Source: JAWKVD01 sp041398225 (lineage in GTDB: Bacteria > Pseudomonadota > Alphaproteobacteria > Caulobacterales > Hyphomonadaceae). From it: DNA of 64,000 nt. Where the stretch lies: contig JAWKVD010000003.1 in assembly GCA_041398225.1 (NCBI GenBank), forward strand, positions 269,557-333,556, written 5' to 3'. How positions within the stretch are numbered: the first letter of the stretch is position 1; each line of letters opens with the position of its first letter. The notes beneath the pieces were generated by a model. It saw nothing but the letters and a program-made list of their open reading frames with translations, did not search any database and was not told where the DNA came from. The position numbers and the translations under genes are program-made. Of this stretch, positions 9,795 to 18,371 are shown one piece after another.

Positions 9795-10071
9795 GCTACT
9801 CCCGCCCCTTGGATCTGGTGGCTATCCCCGGTGGTCCGTCCCGATGGTCATGTCCGTGTGTCCCCGGCCGGGACATTGCCCTGCGCCGGGGGGCGCGCCA
9901 ACCCGGCCGCCCGGATAAGACGATAAAAATCTGTCGCATGCGCGTCTGGCCGGGCAACTCATGCCCTTTTCCGCCGAACCGGGCGAGATTCGCCCCCGCA
10001 CGCGCCCGACCGGCGCCGGACAAATGGGCAAACGCCTCGGCGGCTGCGCGGCGCGCCTTGACTTGTCCGGT
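9795..10071. other. Intergenic region upstream of the AGCS symporter
   Basis: About 280 bases lie between the end of the PQQ-dehydrogenase gene and the symporter start, both on the minus strand. The leader and promoter of the symporter gene must be here. An AT-richer patch with ATAAGACGATAAAAATC near 9915 could contain promoter elements. No gene was seen. Confidence 0.35.
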
Positions 10072-12252
10072 TCATTTCGCCGGCCGGAAGGCCAGCAGCA
10101 CATTGCCGGGCGACTCCGCGAAGCGCGAATAGCCCGACTGCACGTAGAGCGCGCCGTTCGCCGCCACATAGGGATGGCTGTCCAGGCTGCCGCCATGTCC
10201 GGGAAGCCCGTTCACCGTGTCCGGGAATTCGCGATTGGTCTGGTAGGCGAACAGCTCCTCGCCGGTCTCGCCGTCGAAGATCCGCAGCATGCCGCTGAGA
10301 TTGCCGGTGACGACCGCTCCGTCGACCACCAGCGGCGCGGGCGAATAGCCGTTGCGGCACGGGCGGCGCGGCTGCGGCGGGGTCTGTCCGGCGGCCGCCG
10401 CCGGTTGCGCCACCGGCGCCACGGGCGGGGCGGTCTGCAACGGCGGCAGCGAGGACGATTCCACCACCTGCGTCGGCACGGCGGTGGCCGCCGCCTTCTG
10501 CGCTTCGGACAAATCCATCGGGCTCCACGAATTCCACTCGGCGCGCGAGATCGGCTCGATCGGTCCCTTCATCGCCAGCATGTCGAGTCCGGGCGCGGGC
10601 CGGGTCGCCCGTCCGGGCGGCGTTTCGGCGCCGCAGTCGAAGTCGGTCGGCTTGTACGACCACAGCACCCGGCCGGTCTCGACATCGAGCGCATGCACGC
10701 CCGGTCCCCACAGCGGATGCCCGGTCGGCGCCGGACGGTCGTTGACGGTCGCGAAGATGCGCTTGCCGTCGAACGCGATGCCCCAGTGCACGCCGCCAGA
10801 GGCTGAACCGCGCCCGATGCGGTTGGCCCACACCAGCGCCCCGTTGCGGTCGGGATCGAGCGCCCACACCACGCCGGACTTCTGACCCGCCACCACCAGG
10901 TCGCTGCCGTCCGCGCGCTGCGCGATCAGCGCCGATCCGCCGAAGTCGAAATCGGGCGAGTGGTAGTCGCCGGGGAAGTCGCAGTTCGCCGTTCCGCGTC
11001 CGCAGGCATAGTTCCAGATGTCGGCCTTGGTCGCCTGGAAGCTCCAGCGCCGGTCGCCGGTCTTGAGGTCATACGCGATGATCGCGTCGGACGTGTCGGT
11101 GGCCGGCCACGAAACGCTTTCGCCCGTGCCCGCGTAGAGCACGCCGCGCTTGGCGTCGACGGCGGGCGTCGACCAGATGATCGCGCCCGAAGGTCCCCAT
11201 TGCTGCGTGCCCGTGCGGCCGATGCGCTGCGGCGTGGCTTCCGGCATCGTCCGTCCGGTCCACAGCTTCTTGCCGGTCGCAAGATCCACCGCCGCGACCG
11301 CGCCCTGGCCCTTGCAGCATTCATAATCGTCGAACTGCGCGAAGTTCACCTCGATCGCGGAGATCGGCGCATAGACCACGCCGTCATGCACCACCGGCGC
11401 GCCGGTGATCCGGTTGAGATCGTTAAGCTTGACGTCGGTGACCCAAAGCTCCTTGCCGGTCTCGGCCGCCACCGCATGCACGCGCCCCGCCGCGTCGCCC
11501 ATCAGGATCGCGGCCGGCGTTGTCGCCGTCGCCTCGCCGAAGGACAGCGACGAGCGAAGCGTCATGTCCGAGCGGTACATCCACTTCACGCAACCCGTAT
11601 CGGCGTCTAGCGCGTAGAGACGCGCGGCGTCCGTGGTTGCGATGAACAGCGTGTCGCCTACCACCACCGGCTGCGAGCGCATCGTCGGCGTGTTGGGAAA
11701 CGCCACCGCCCAGGCCAGCTCCAGCTTCGGCATGTCGGCTTTCGTGAGCCCGGCCTGTTCGGCGCTTTCGCGGCGCTGGTTCATCGGGCCAAGTCCGAAC
11801 GTCGTGGCGCTTCGCGGCGCGCCCTCCAGCCGAACGATGCGCTGCTTGATCGGGCAGCGCGCGGCCTCGATCCAGGCGTCGCTCGCGCCTTCCTCGCGCG
11901 GCAGCCAGTCGATCACTTGTTTCAGGTCATCCTTCGGCACCTGCGCCGCCTGCATCTTCATATAGCCGAGTTCGAGCGCGTAGCGGATCGTCGCCTGGTT
12001 CAGCGTGCGCAGCGCCTCAAGCGAAGGCGCGCCCGAGTTGGCGCCGTCGTCATGGCAGGATGCGCACCATTCCTGATAGACCAGTCGGCCGGGATGGTTG
12101 GCGTCGGCCTCGGCCTGCGCCGCCGCGTCGGCATGGCTGTCCGGTTCAGGCGCACAGGCCGCCAGCGCCCCGATCGCCAGCACGCTCATCGCCAGCCAGC
12201 GCGCGCCCGCATACGCCGCCCGCAAGGACGATCCAGAAAACTCCGGCCCCAA
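10072..12252 (-). CDS. Cytochrome c-PQQ fusion lipoprotein, polyvinyl-alcohol-dehydrogenase-like
   Basis: 726-residue exported quinoprotein. The signal segment ends in a lipobox with Cys33 (LAAC). An N-terminal class I cytochrome c domain has CASCH (63-67) and a candidate Met ligand in GYMKM (98/100). It is followed by a PQQ-type beta-propeller with repeated AxDxxTG-K-LW blades, such as AVDLATGKKLW and ALDVETGRVLW. A vicinal Cys-Cys is in DYECCKGQG. This order, heme domain first then propeller, matches PVA dehydrogenase rather than methanol dehydrogenase. The propeller has an insert rich in Ala/Pro/Val. The start is TTG at 12252, with GGGAGG five bases upstream. The substrate is unknown; electrons probably pass PQQ to heme to the respiratory chain. 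Confidence 0.85.
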   Translation of the reverse strand: MGPEFSGSSLRAAYAGARWLAMSVLAIGALAACAPEPDSHADAAAQAEADANHPGRLVYQEWCASCHDDGANSGAPSLEALRTLNQATIRYALELGYMKMQAAQVPKDDLKQVIDWLPREEGASDAWIEAARCPIKQRIVRLEGAPRSATTFGLGPMNQRRESAEQAGLTKADMPKLELAWAVAFPNTPTMRSQPVVVGDTLFIATTDAARLYALDADTGCVKWMYRSDMTLRSSLSFGEATATTPAAILMGDAAGRVHAVAAETGKELWVTDVKLNDLNRITGAPVVHDGVVYAPISAIEVNFAQFDDYECCKGQGAVAAVDLATGKKLWTGRTMPEATPQRIGRTGTQQWGPSGAIIWSTPAVDAKRGVLYAGTGESVSWPATDTSDAIIAYDLKTGDRRWSFQATKADIWNYACGRGTANCDFPGDYHSPDFDFGGSALIAQRADGSDLVVAGQKSGVVWALDPDRNGALVWANRIGRGSASGGVHWGIAFDGKRIFATVNDRPAPTGHPLWGPGVHALDVETGRVLWSYKPTDFDCGAETPPGRATRPAPGLDMLAMKGPIEPISRAEWNSWSPMDLSEAQKAAATAVPTQVVESSSLPPLQTAPPVAPVAQPAAAAGQTPPQPRRPCRNGYSPAPLVVDGAVVTGNLSGMLRIFDGETGEELFAYQTNREFPDTVNGLPGHGGSLDSHPYVAANGALYVQSGYSRFAESPGNVLLAFRPAK

Positions 12253-12344
12253 GGTAACCTCCCGATGGTCTTATATTTTGTTGGCCGCAGCCTAGGCCCG
12301 CCTCAGGGCAATGCAAGACATGGCCGAGACCGCGTTGAGGGGCT

Positions 12345-13325
12345 CTATTCCGCCGCGCGGGGCAGGGCCTGCGCCTGCGCCCGTGCCTGCGGATGGCGGC
12401 GCAGCGCCCAGTTGATCGTCGCCTCCAGTCCGGCGTGGAAGCCGTGCGGGCGCCACTGCAGCGTTTCTTCCGCGCCCGTCGGATCGATCAGCGCCGGATC
12501 CCCCCGCTCGGGCTCGCCCGCGCCATAATCGACGCGCGCGATCCACGGCCCGTCCGCGCGCGGCGAGCGGATGTCGAGCCGTCCGCACACCGCTTCGGCG
12601 ATCGCGCGGTCCGAGCGTTCGACGCCGACAGAGAAGCCGTAGCGGCCGCCCGGCGCGCCGAGCAGTGCGGCGTCGATCAGGCCCGATGCGAAATCGCGCA
12701 CCGGCAGCCATTCGCGAACCGTGTCGCCGAAGGCGGGCAGTCCGGCTTCGCCCTTGCCCAGCAGTCCGTCCAGAAGATCGCCGATCAGATTGCCCGGCGC
12801 CGCGTAGGGACCGAACAGGTCCGGCGCCGCGCACAGCGCCGTTGCGACGCCGCGCGCCGCGCACCAGGCGTCGAGAAAGTCCGCCGCCGCGTTCGCCATC
12901 GCCGCGTCAGGAGAGGGCGGCGCGTCATCGGCCTGCGGCTTCAGGCACAGCGTATGGACCAGCCGGAACGCCGCGCGGCGCTCCTCGTCCAGCCGCGAAA
13001 GATGGTCCGCGCACGCTTCCGCCACGCCGAAGGCGGCCTGCGGTCCGGCGGCGTAAAGGTCGTCGCTCTCCGAACCGATCGGCGCGGCGAGGTGAATGAC
13101 ATGGTCGGGCCGGAACTCGCGGAAATAGGCGCGCATCAGCCGTGCGTCCGAGACGTCCGCTTCAAGGCGCACGAAGCCGGGCTTGCCCTCCGCCGGCGCC
13201 AGCGCGGGGATTTTCCGCGACTTGCGGGCGCGATCGATCGCCAGCACCTGGTCGCCGCGCTCCACCAGGGAGCGCACGACGGCGGCGCCGGCAAATCCGC
13301 AACCTCCGGTGACGATGACGCGCAT
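12345..13325 (-). CDS. NAD-dependent epimerase/dehydratase-like protein with degenerate active site
   Basis: 326-residue extended-SDR protein. The dinucleotide motif TGGCGFAG is at residues 6-13 and HLAAP is near 70. The normal Ser/Thr...Tyr-x3-Lys catalytic set is missing: the region after LVHTLCLKPQ continues as PSPDAAMANAAADFLD with neither Tyr nor Lys. Later fold elements (DLFGPYAAPGNLI, VRDFASGLIDA) are retained. The start is the ATG at 13325 (MRVIVTGGCG). It follows the TrmH-family gene by about 106 bases on the same strand and may share its transcript. NAD(P) binding is likely; classical dehydratase or epimerase chemistry is not. Confidence 0.8.
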   Translation of the reverse strand: MRVIVTGGCGFAGAAVVRSLVERGDQVLAIDRARKSRKIPALAPAEGKPGFVRLEADVSDARLMRAYFREFRPDHVIHLAAPIGSESDDLYAAGPQAAFGVAEACADHLSRLDEERRAAFRLVHTLCLKPQADDAPPSPDAAMANAAADFLDAWCAARGVATALCAAPDLFGPYAAPGNLIGDLLDGLLGKGEAGLPAFGDTVREWLPVRDFASGLIDAALLGAPGGRYGFSVGVERSDRAIAEAVCGRLDIRSPRADGPWIARVDYGAGEPERGDPALIDPTGAEETLQWRPHGFHAGLEATINWALRRHPQARAQAQALPRAAE

Positions 13326-13431
13326 GATGCGTCGGCCCGCTCCAAGGGACGAAGTCCCGCTTCCACGCCGGTCGTGGGCAGCGGCCCGCCCCGAAAGGTT
13401 AACGGGTACGGTAATCCGGGTTAGCGAGGCG

Positions 13432-14286
13432 TTAACGGCTCTCCGCCGCCTGCGAGGTCCGCCGCGCATGAACATGGGCGAGGGCGACGGCGCTCGCCGC
13501 GGCCACGTTGAGGCTGTCGACGCCCCGCGCCATCGGAATGGTCACGCGCCGGCAGCGGTCCATCAGCTCGGGCGCAAGTCCGGGGCCCTCGGCGCCCATC
13601 AGCAGGGCGAGCCGGCGCGGCGGCGCCAGCGTCTGCAGCGGCGCGCCTCCGGTCGGCGTCAGCGCCCAGCACTCGAAACCGTGCGCCTCCAGCGCGTCCA
13701 CCATCGCCTCGCCCGCGCCCCCGTGCGCGCCTTCGTGTGCGCCCCCGTGCGCAAACGGCAGCGACAGCACCGTGCCCGACGAAACCCGGATCGACTTCCG
13801 GTACAGCGGATCGCAGCACGTGCCGTCCAGCACGACGCCGTCGGCGCCGAACGCGGCGGCGTTGCGAAAGCACGCGCCGACATTGTCGTGGTTGGAGAGG
13901 CCGACAAGGCCCAGCACGGTGCAGCTCTCGCGCTTGGCGCCCAGCCCGTCCAGAAACGCCGCCACGCCGCCGCCGGTCTCGCGCCGCGCAAGGCCGAGAA
14001 TGCCGCGATGCAGATGGAAGCCAGCGGTCTGGTCCATAACCGCCTGCGCCGCCGTGTAGACCGGGATCGACGGGTCCAGCCGCCACAACAGATGCGCCAG
14101 CGGCTTCAGGCGCGATTCCGATAGGAACAACGCCTCCACCGCAAACCGCGACCGCTCGATCAGCGCCTGCAGCGCGATCTTGCCCTCGACCAGAAACCTG
14201 CCGTCGCGGCGCACAAGGTCGCGCTCTCGTACGGCGGTGAAGGGCGCAAGGCGCGGATCGGACGCGGTTTCGACGGGAACAATCAT
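13432..14286 (-). CDS. TrmH/SpoU family RNA 2'-O-methyltransferase
   Basis: 284-residue protein. The N-terminal substrate-binding part (FLVEGKIALQALIE) precedes a SPOUT knot with the three family motifs: NHDNVGACFRNAAAFGAD (motif 1, Asn and Arg), LLMGAEGPGL (motif 2) and IPMARGVDSLNVAAASAVA (motif 3, Ser-Leu-Asn). An unusual His/Gly-rich insert (AHGGAHEGAHGGAGEA) lies between motifs 1 and 2. The start is the ATG at 14286 (MIVPVETASD); an upstream ATG at 14322 would add 12 residues. It methylates tRNA or rRNA ribose; the target is not determinable. The epimerase-like gene follows. Confidence 0.9.
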   Translation of the reverse strand: MIVPVETASDPRLAPFTAVRERDLVRRDGRFLVEGKIALQALIERSRFAVEALFLSESRLKPLAHLLWRLDPSIPVYTAAQAVMDQTAGFHLHRGILGLARRETGGGVAAFLDGLGAKRESCTVLGLVGLSNHDNVGACFRNAAAFGADGVVLDGTCCDPLYRKSIRVSSGTVLSLPFAHGGAHEGAHGGAGEAMVDALEAHGFECWALTPTGGAPLQTLAPPRRLALLMGAEGPGLAPELMDRCRRVTIPMARGVDSLNVAAASAVALAHVHARRTSQAAESR

Positions 14287-14370
14287 GGCCGGCAGTTGTG
14301 CGGCGTTCGCCTCCCGGCGCAAGCCGTCGTGTCGTCCCCCGGCGTTAGGCGTTGGGCGTTGGGCGTCGCG

Positions 14371-15291
14371 TCAGCCCTGCAGGCCGGCGTGCAGGTTGCG
14401 CAGCACGTTGAGGATGTAGCCGCGATCGCCGCCGGACATCGTCCACACATGCTTGCCCATCGTCACCTCGAACATGCCGCTGCGGTCGATCATCGGCAGC
14501 GCCAGAAAGTCGGCCCAGCTGATCGCGTCGCGCGTCTTCATATGGTGGTGGCGGATATGGGTGTCGGTGAACAGCACGCCGTCATTGGCGTTGCCGAACA
14601 CGGTGAGATCGTAGATCGCGATCACGATCTCGCCGGTCTGCGCGCCCGTATTGTTGCGCAGATTGCGCTCTTGCTCGGGCTTGATGTTCAGCCCGATCCG
14701 CAGCGCCGGGGTCTGCGGCGAGTCGATCAGGATGGCGCGGATGCGTTCGGCCGAAACCGCGACGGGCGCCGGCGGGATCGGCGCGACCGGGGCTGGCGCG
14801 GGCGTCGGGGCGAGGCCGCCGGCCGGCCGCGACGGGGTCAGCACGCGCTGCACCGCGCCGACGATGATTTCCGAATCCGGCCCGAAGGTTTCATGGCGCA
14901 CCGCCACGCCCTGGCGCCGCGCGAGAGATTTCAGACTGTCGGGCAGCTCGTCCGTCGCCGGCATGCGCGCGCCGTCCACCAGCACCGGCACCACGCGGAT
15001 GTCGCGGGCGAGGGCGGCCTCCAGCTCGATGCGCACGAAATCGTCTTCATGGTCGAGCCGCCGCCCGCGCTCGTCCTCGCTGGTCAGCCAGTTGGGGCCG
15101 ATCACCGCCAGAACGATGTCGCACGCGCCGACGCGCTCGTTCAGCACCTCGATGAAATCCATGCCCGGCTCGATGCCGTCCACATCCATGAAGATGTCGT
15201 TTGCATCGAAGCTCGCGCGCAGTCGGTCGTGCAGCCGGCCCGCCGCGTGGCGCGCATCCGAACGTCGGTAGGAGATGAAAACGCCGCCCAT
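14371..15291 (-). CDS. TIR-domain protein with PH-like C-terminal domain
   Basis: 306-residue soluble protein. Residues 1-130 form a bacterial TIR domain: GVFISYRRSDA at the start, IFMDVDGIEPGMDF, CDIVLAVIGPNWL, then DDFVRIELEAAL and VVPVLVDGARMP. Glu89 occupies the place of the catalytic Glu of TIR NADases. A Pro/Ala/Val-rich linker (about 155-180) leads to a second domain with IAIYDLTVFGNANDGVLFTD and a following SWADF strand, which looks like the bacterial PH-like stress domains. There is no membrane segment. It is not linked to a Thoeris, CBASS or other known defence operon here. NAD(P) cleavage or signalling is inferred from family only. Confidence 0.82.
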   Translation of the reverse strand: MGGVFISYRRSDARHAAGRLHDRLRASFDANDIFMDVDGIEPGMDFIEVLNERVGACDIVLAVIGPNWLTSEDERGRRLDHEDDFVRIELEAALARDIRVVPVLVDGARMPATDELPDSLKSLARRQGVAVRHETFGPDSEIIVGAVQRVLTPSRPAGGLAPTPAPAPVAPIPPAPVAVSAERIRAILIDSPQTPALRIGLNIKPEQERNLRNNTGAQTGEIVIAIYDLTVFGNANDGVLFTDTHIRHHHMKTRDAISWADFLALPMIDRSGMFEVTMGKHVWTMSGGDRGYILNVLRNLHAGLQG

Positions 15292-15431
15292 CGTTCACCC
15301 ATCCGTCTCAAGCGTTGCAGGCGGAATCTACCTGCTCGGCCCGCGCGCTTCAACGGCCCGGCGCCGCTGCGTTACGCGGGCCATGCCGGTTGGCGTGGAC
15401 GTTCAGGCGCCGATATCAGGCCGCAATGGGA

Positions 15432-16658
15432 TCAGGCGAACGCGACCGTCATGCCCGAAACGCTGCGGATCGGTCCGGGGATCAGCTTCGGCGGATCGAT
15501 CACCCGCGTGTTCGGCGCGATCCGGGCGATCACCGCCAGCGTCTCCTCCATCTCCACCCGGGCCAGCGCCTCGCCGGCGCAGCGGTGCGCCCCGGCGCCG
15601 AACGCCGGCGTCCAGCGCGGATGGTCGGTGCGGAAAATGTTGAAGGTCTCCGGGTCGTCATAGACTTCCGGATCGCGCAGCGCCGAAATGATCGACGCGG
15701 TGACGATGCACCCGGCCGGGATGTGATAGCCCTCCAGCTCCATGTCGTTCACCGCCACGCGCGGAATGCCCGATACCACCGGCTCGAAGCGCAGCCCTTC
15801 CTCGACCGCCTGCTTCTTCAGCCCGTCCGGATCGGCGCAGAACGCCGCCCATTGTTCGGGATGCGCCAGCAGCTGGTTGAGGATCACGCAGATCGAGTTC
15901 CGCGTCGTGTCCGATCCCGCCAGGATCAGCCCCACCACCTGGGTGCGGATCTCGCCCTCGGACAGTTCGCCCGACGCCGCGGTCACCGCGACATATTCCG
16001 ACAGGAAGTCGCCGCGCGGATTGGCGCGCCGGTCGTCCAGCAGGCCTTGAACATAGGCGTTGAAGTCCGTGAGGCTCTTCTCGATCGGCTCGCGGCGTTC
16101 CGGTTCGATGAAGCCGAGCGAGGCGCTGGTGTCGGCGATCCACTGCATGAACACCGGCAGGTCCGAGCGCGGAATGCCCAGAATGTCCGCGATGATACGC
16201 GCCGGGATCTGCTCGGCGATCTCGGCGAGAAAGTCGACCGGTCCCTTGCCGATGCGCTCGCGCACCATTTCGGCGGCGGTTTCAGCGGCCTTCGACCGCA
16301 TCGCCTCCATCAGCTTGTAGGCGAAGGTGCGCGCGATCGGCTTGCGGCGGCGCACATGCGCATCGCCATTGGCGAACAACAGAACCTGCGCGGTGAAGTC
16401 ATAGATCGGGCCGTCGAAAATGCCCTGCACGAGCTTGGTCTCGGTTTCGACCTGCCGCGTCTCTTCGCCTACCAGCCGCTCGATATTGCGCGCCCGCAGG
16501 CTCAGCACCATGAAGGTCGGTCCGAACGGAATGCGCACCAGCGCCGTTTCTTCCCGCAGCTTGCGGAAGAAGGCGTAAGGGGTCGTTTCCTCGATCTGCT
16601 CGAAATCCAGAACGGGAATGTCCTCGAAGGAACGGACGGCGGCGGTCTGATCGGGCAT
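15432..16658 (-). CDS. Cytochrome P450
   Basis: 408-residue soluble bacterial P450. Motifs are the I-helix ILAGSDTTRN (oxygen-activating acid-Thr pair), the K-helix EEGLR (ExxR) and the heme loop FGAGAHRCAGEALARVE with the axial Cys. The start is the ATG at 16658, with AGGAAG a few bases upstream. No ferredoxin or ferredoxin reductase gene lies next to it; a ferredoxin-NADP reductase is found far away at 51 kb. The substrate is unknown. The hydroxylation target could be hydrophobic, as the window also has an acyl-CoA synthetase and a flavin monooxygenase, but that is only context. Confidence 0.93.
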   Translation of the reverse strand: MPDQTAAVRSFEDIPVLDFEQIEETTPYAFFRKLREETALVRIPFGPTFMVLSLRARNIERLVGEETRQVETETKLVQGIFDGPIYDFTAQVLLFANGDAHVRRRKPIARTFAYKLMEAMRSKAAETAAEMVRERIGKGPVDFLAEIAEQIPARIIADILGIPRSDLPVFMQWIADTSASLGFIEPERREPIEKSLTDFNAYVQGLLDDRRANPRGDFLSEYVAVTAASGELSEGEIRTQVVGLILAGSDTTRNSICVILNQLLAHPEQWAAFCADPDGLKKQAVEEGLRFEPVVSGIPRVAVNDMELEGYHIPAGCIVTASIISALRDPEVYDDPETFNIFRTDHPRWTPAFGAGAHRCAGEALARVEMEETLAVIARIAPNTRVIDPPKLIPGPIRSVSGMTVAFA

Positions 16659-16875
16659 GGCGCTTCCTCGTCTGCCTATGGAGGGTCTGCGTTTGCCGGC
16701 AGACTAGCGCGCGTCCTTCCTCGGGTACAGAAAAACCGCATCTACAGTATTACGTAGCAAACATCTCGCAGGCCCCTGCCGGCACGGACGCGCTTGCGCA
16801 CGCCGCCCGGAAACGCCACGCGGAAACGCGGCCCGCAAAAACGCTCGAAGACGAAAGCGCCCCAGACAGGAAACA

Positions 16876-16904
16876 GCCCGGACCTCCATGGCGGAAGTCC
16901 GGGC
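16876..16904 (-). terminator. Possible rpoH terminator hairpin
   Basis: A perfect 8-base stem (GCCCGGAC / GTCCGGGC) with a 13-base loop lies about 50 bases after the rpoH stop. Only a short, interrupted T-rich tail (TGTTTCCTG) follows on the minus strand, so termination efficiency is uncertain. Confidence 0.45.
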
Positions 16905-16951
16905 CGTGAGTATTCCCGGGACAACGGGAAGGAGCTTGTTGCGGTCTTCGC

Positions 16952-17848
16952 CTACTCGGCGTCGACCATGCCGCGTTCCTCGGCGGCCTTGCGCATCGCC
17001 TTTTGCAGCTTCTCGAAGGCGCGAACCTCGATCTGGCGGATACGCTCGCGGCTCACATTGTACTGATCCGAGAGCTCTTCCAGCGTCGAGGGGTCGTCCT
17101 TCAGCCGGCGTTCGGTGAGAATGTGGCGCTCGCGGTCGGTCAGGTCCGCCATGGCGGTCTGGAGCAGGTCCATCCGCACGGAGAACTCTTCGCGGTCCGC
17201 GACCACTTCGGCCTGGCCAGGCGTGTCGTCCGCCAGCCAGTCCTGCCATTCGCCTTCGCCGTCCATGCCGCCGATCGGCGCGTTGAGCGAAGCGTCGCCG
17301 CCCGACGACATGCGCCGGTTCATCGACGTCACTTCATCTTCGGACACCCCGAGGCGCGTGGCGATCTCGGAGACGTTCTCCGGGCGGAGATCGCCTTCCT
17401 CCATCGCCGCGATCTCGCCCTTCAGGCGGCGCAGATTGAAGAACAGCTTCTTCTGGGCGGCCGTGGTGCCGAGTTTCACCAGCGACCACGAGCGCAGGAT
17501 GTATTCCTGGATCGAGGCGCGGATCCACCACATGGCGTAGGTCGCCAGGCGGAAGCCCATATCCGGGTCGAATTTCTTCACGGCCTGCATCAGGCCGACA
17601 TTGCCTTCCGAAATGACCTCGCCCATCGGCAGGCCATAACCGCGATAGCCCATGGCGATCTTGGCCACGAGACGCAGGTGGGAGGTGACCAGTTTCTCGG
17701 CCGCTTCCGGGTCTTCGTGCTCGCGCCAGCGCTTGGCCAGCATGAATTCCTCGCCCTTCTCGAGCAGGGGAAACTTGCGGATTTCGGAGAGATAGCGCGA
17801 CAGGCCCTGTTCGGGGCTCAGCGCGATTGAGGCGCTCATAGTTGCCAT
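16952..17848 (-). CDS. rpoH: RNA polymerase heat-shock sigma factor RpoH
   Basis: 298-residue sigma-32 factor directing RNA polymerase to heat-shock promoters. Region 2 has SHLRLVAKIAMGYRGYGLP, EGNVGLMQAVKKFDP and YAMWWIRASIQEYILRSW. The diagnostic RpoH box QKKLFFNLRR lies near residue 131. Region 4 has LTDRERHILTERRL and a helix-turn-helix with VSRERIRQIE. The start is the ATG at 17848, with AGGAGG seven bases upstream. A heat-shock-type promoter lies about 180 bases upstream, suggesting autoregulation. Confidence 0.97.
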   Translation of the reverse strand: MATMSASIALSPEQGLSRYLSEIRKFPLLEKGEEFMLAKRWREHEDPEAAEKLVTSHLRLVAKIAMGYRGYGLPMGEVISEGNVGLMQAVKKFDPDMGFRLATYAMWWIRASIQEYILRSWSLVKLGTTAAQKKLFFNLRRLKGEIAAMEEGDLRPENVSEIATRLGVSEDEVTSMNRRMSSGGDASLNAPIGGMDGEGEWQDWLADDTPGQAEVVADREEFSVRMDLLQTAMADLTDRERHILTERRLKDDPSTLEELSDQYNVSRERIRQIEVRAFEKLQKAMRKAAEERGMVDAE

Positions 17849-18371
17849 ATCCGTCCTCCTTTTATTCGCGGAGCCAATCTGGGGAGGAAGCTCCGCGTCT
17901 TGTTGTCAGTTCGTCGCGCGGGGCGCGCCGGTGACACGTTCGCCATTATCTGAAGGTTCGGGGCAGCATTATGGTCCCGTCCCCTTTTCCCGACCGGGTT
18001 CAAATGGGGTCGTCTCAGCCCCGATTAAAGGGGCAAAGTGGAGGAAACGCAAGAGTTTTTGATTTAGAAAAACTAACGCGATTCCGCTTCATTCGAATCC
18101 TACATCCTTGAAATAAAACAATTCACCATGTAGCGCGTGGCTTACCAAAGGAAAGTTTATCCCTTGTGATGGGCTTTTTCGATGTTCCCGTTGCGTTCGG
18201 CGGCCTTCCGGTCCGGTCCCGCCATCGACGCCGGAATGCCCGGCCGCAATGCCCGGAATGCGAAGAAACGCCGCACGCGCCCGGTTCCCGCTTAGGTCCC
18301 GCCCGGGCCCACGCGCCATCCGTGCACGCTGTCTACGCCATTCGCGGCCCGTCGGATCCGCCGGACGCCGT
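17849..18371 (-). promoter_or_regulatory. rpoH upstream region with sigma-32-type promoter
   Basis: 523 bases with no convincing gene. On the minus strand CTTGCG (18048-18053) and CCCCTTTAAT (18024-18033) are spaced by 14 bases, fitting the alphaproteobacterial heat-shock consensus (CTTG near -35, CCCCAT-like near -10). Transcription from here would give a 5' leader of roughly 165 bases. A small hairpin (GCCCC-GATTAAA-GGGGC, 18018-18034) overlaps the -10. The part around 18055-18150 is noticeably AT-rich. In Caulobacter, rpoH is known to have a sigma-32-dependent promoter. Confidence 0.5.

Noticed and set aside
17985..18015. tRNA-like GGGTTCAAAT stretch upstream of rpoH
   Set aside because: No acceptor stem, anticodon arm or CCA context could be folded around it.
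18107..18130. Plus-strand CTTGAA...CACCATGT resembling a heat-shock promoter
   Set aside because: Spacing is short and no plus-strand gene lies downstream; the minus-strand match near 18024-18053 fits rpoH better.
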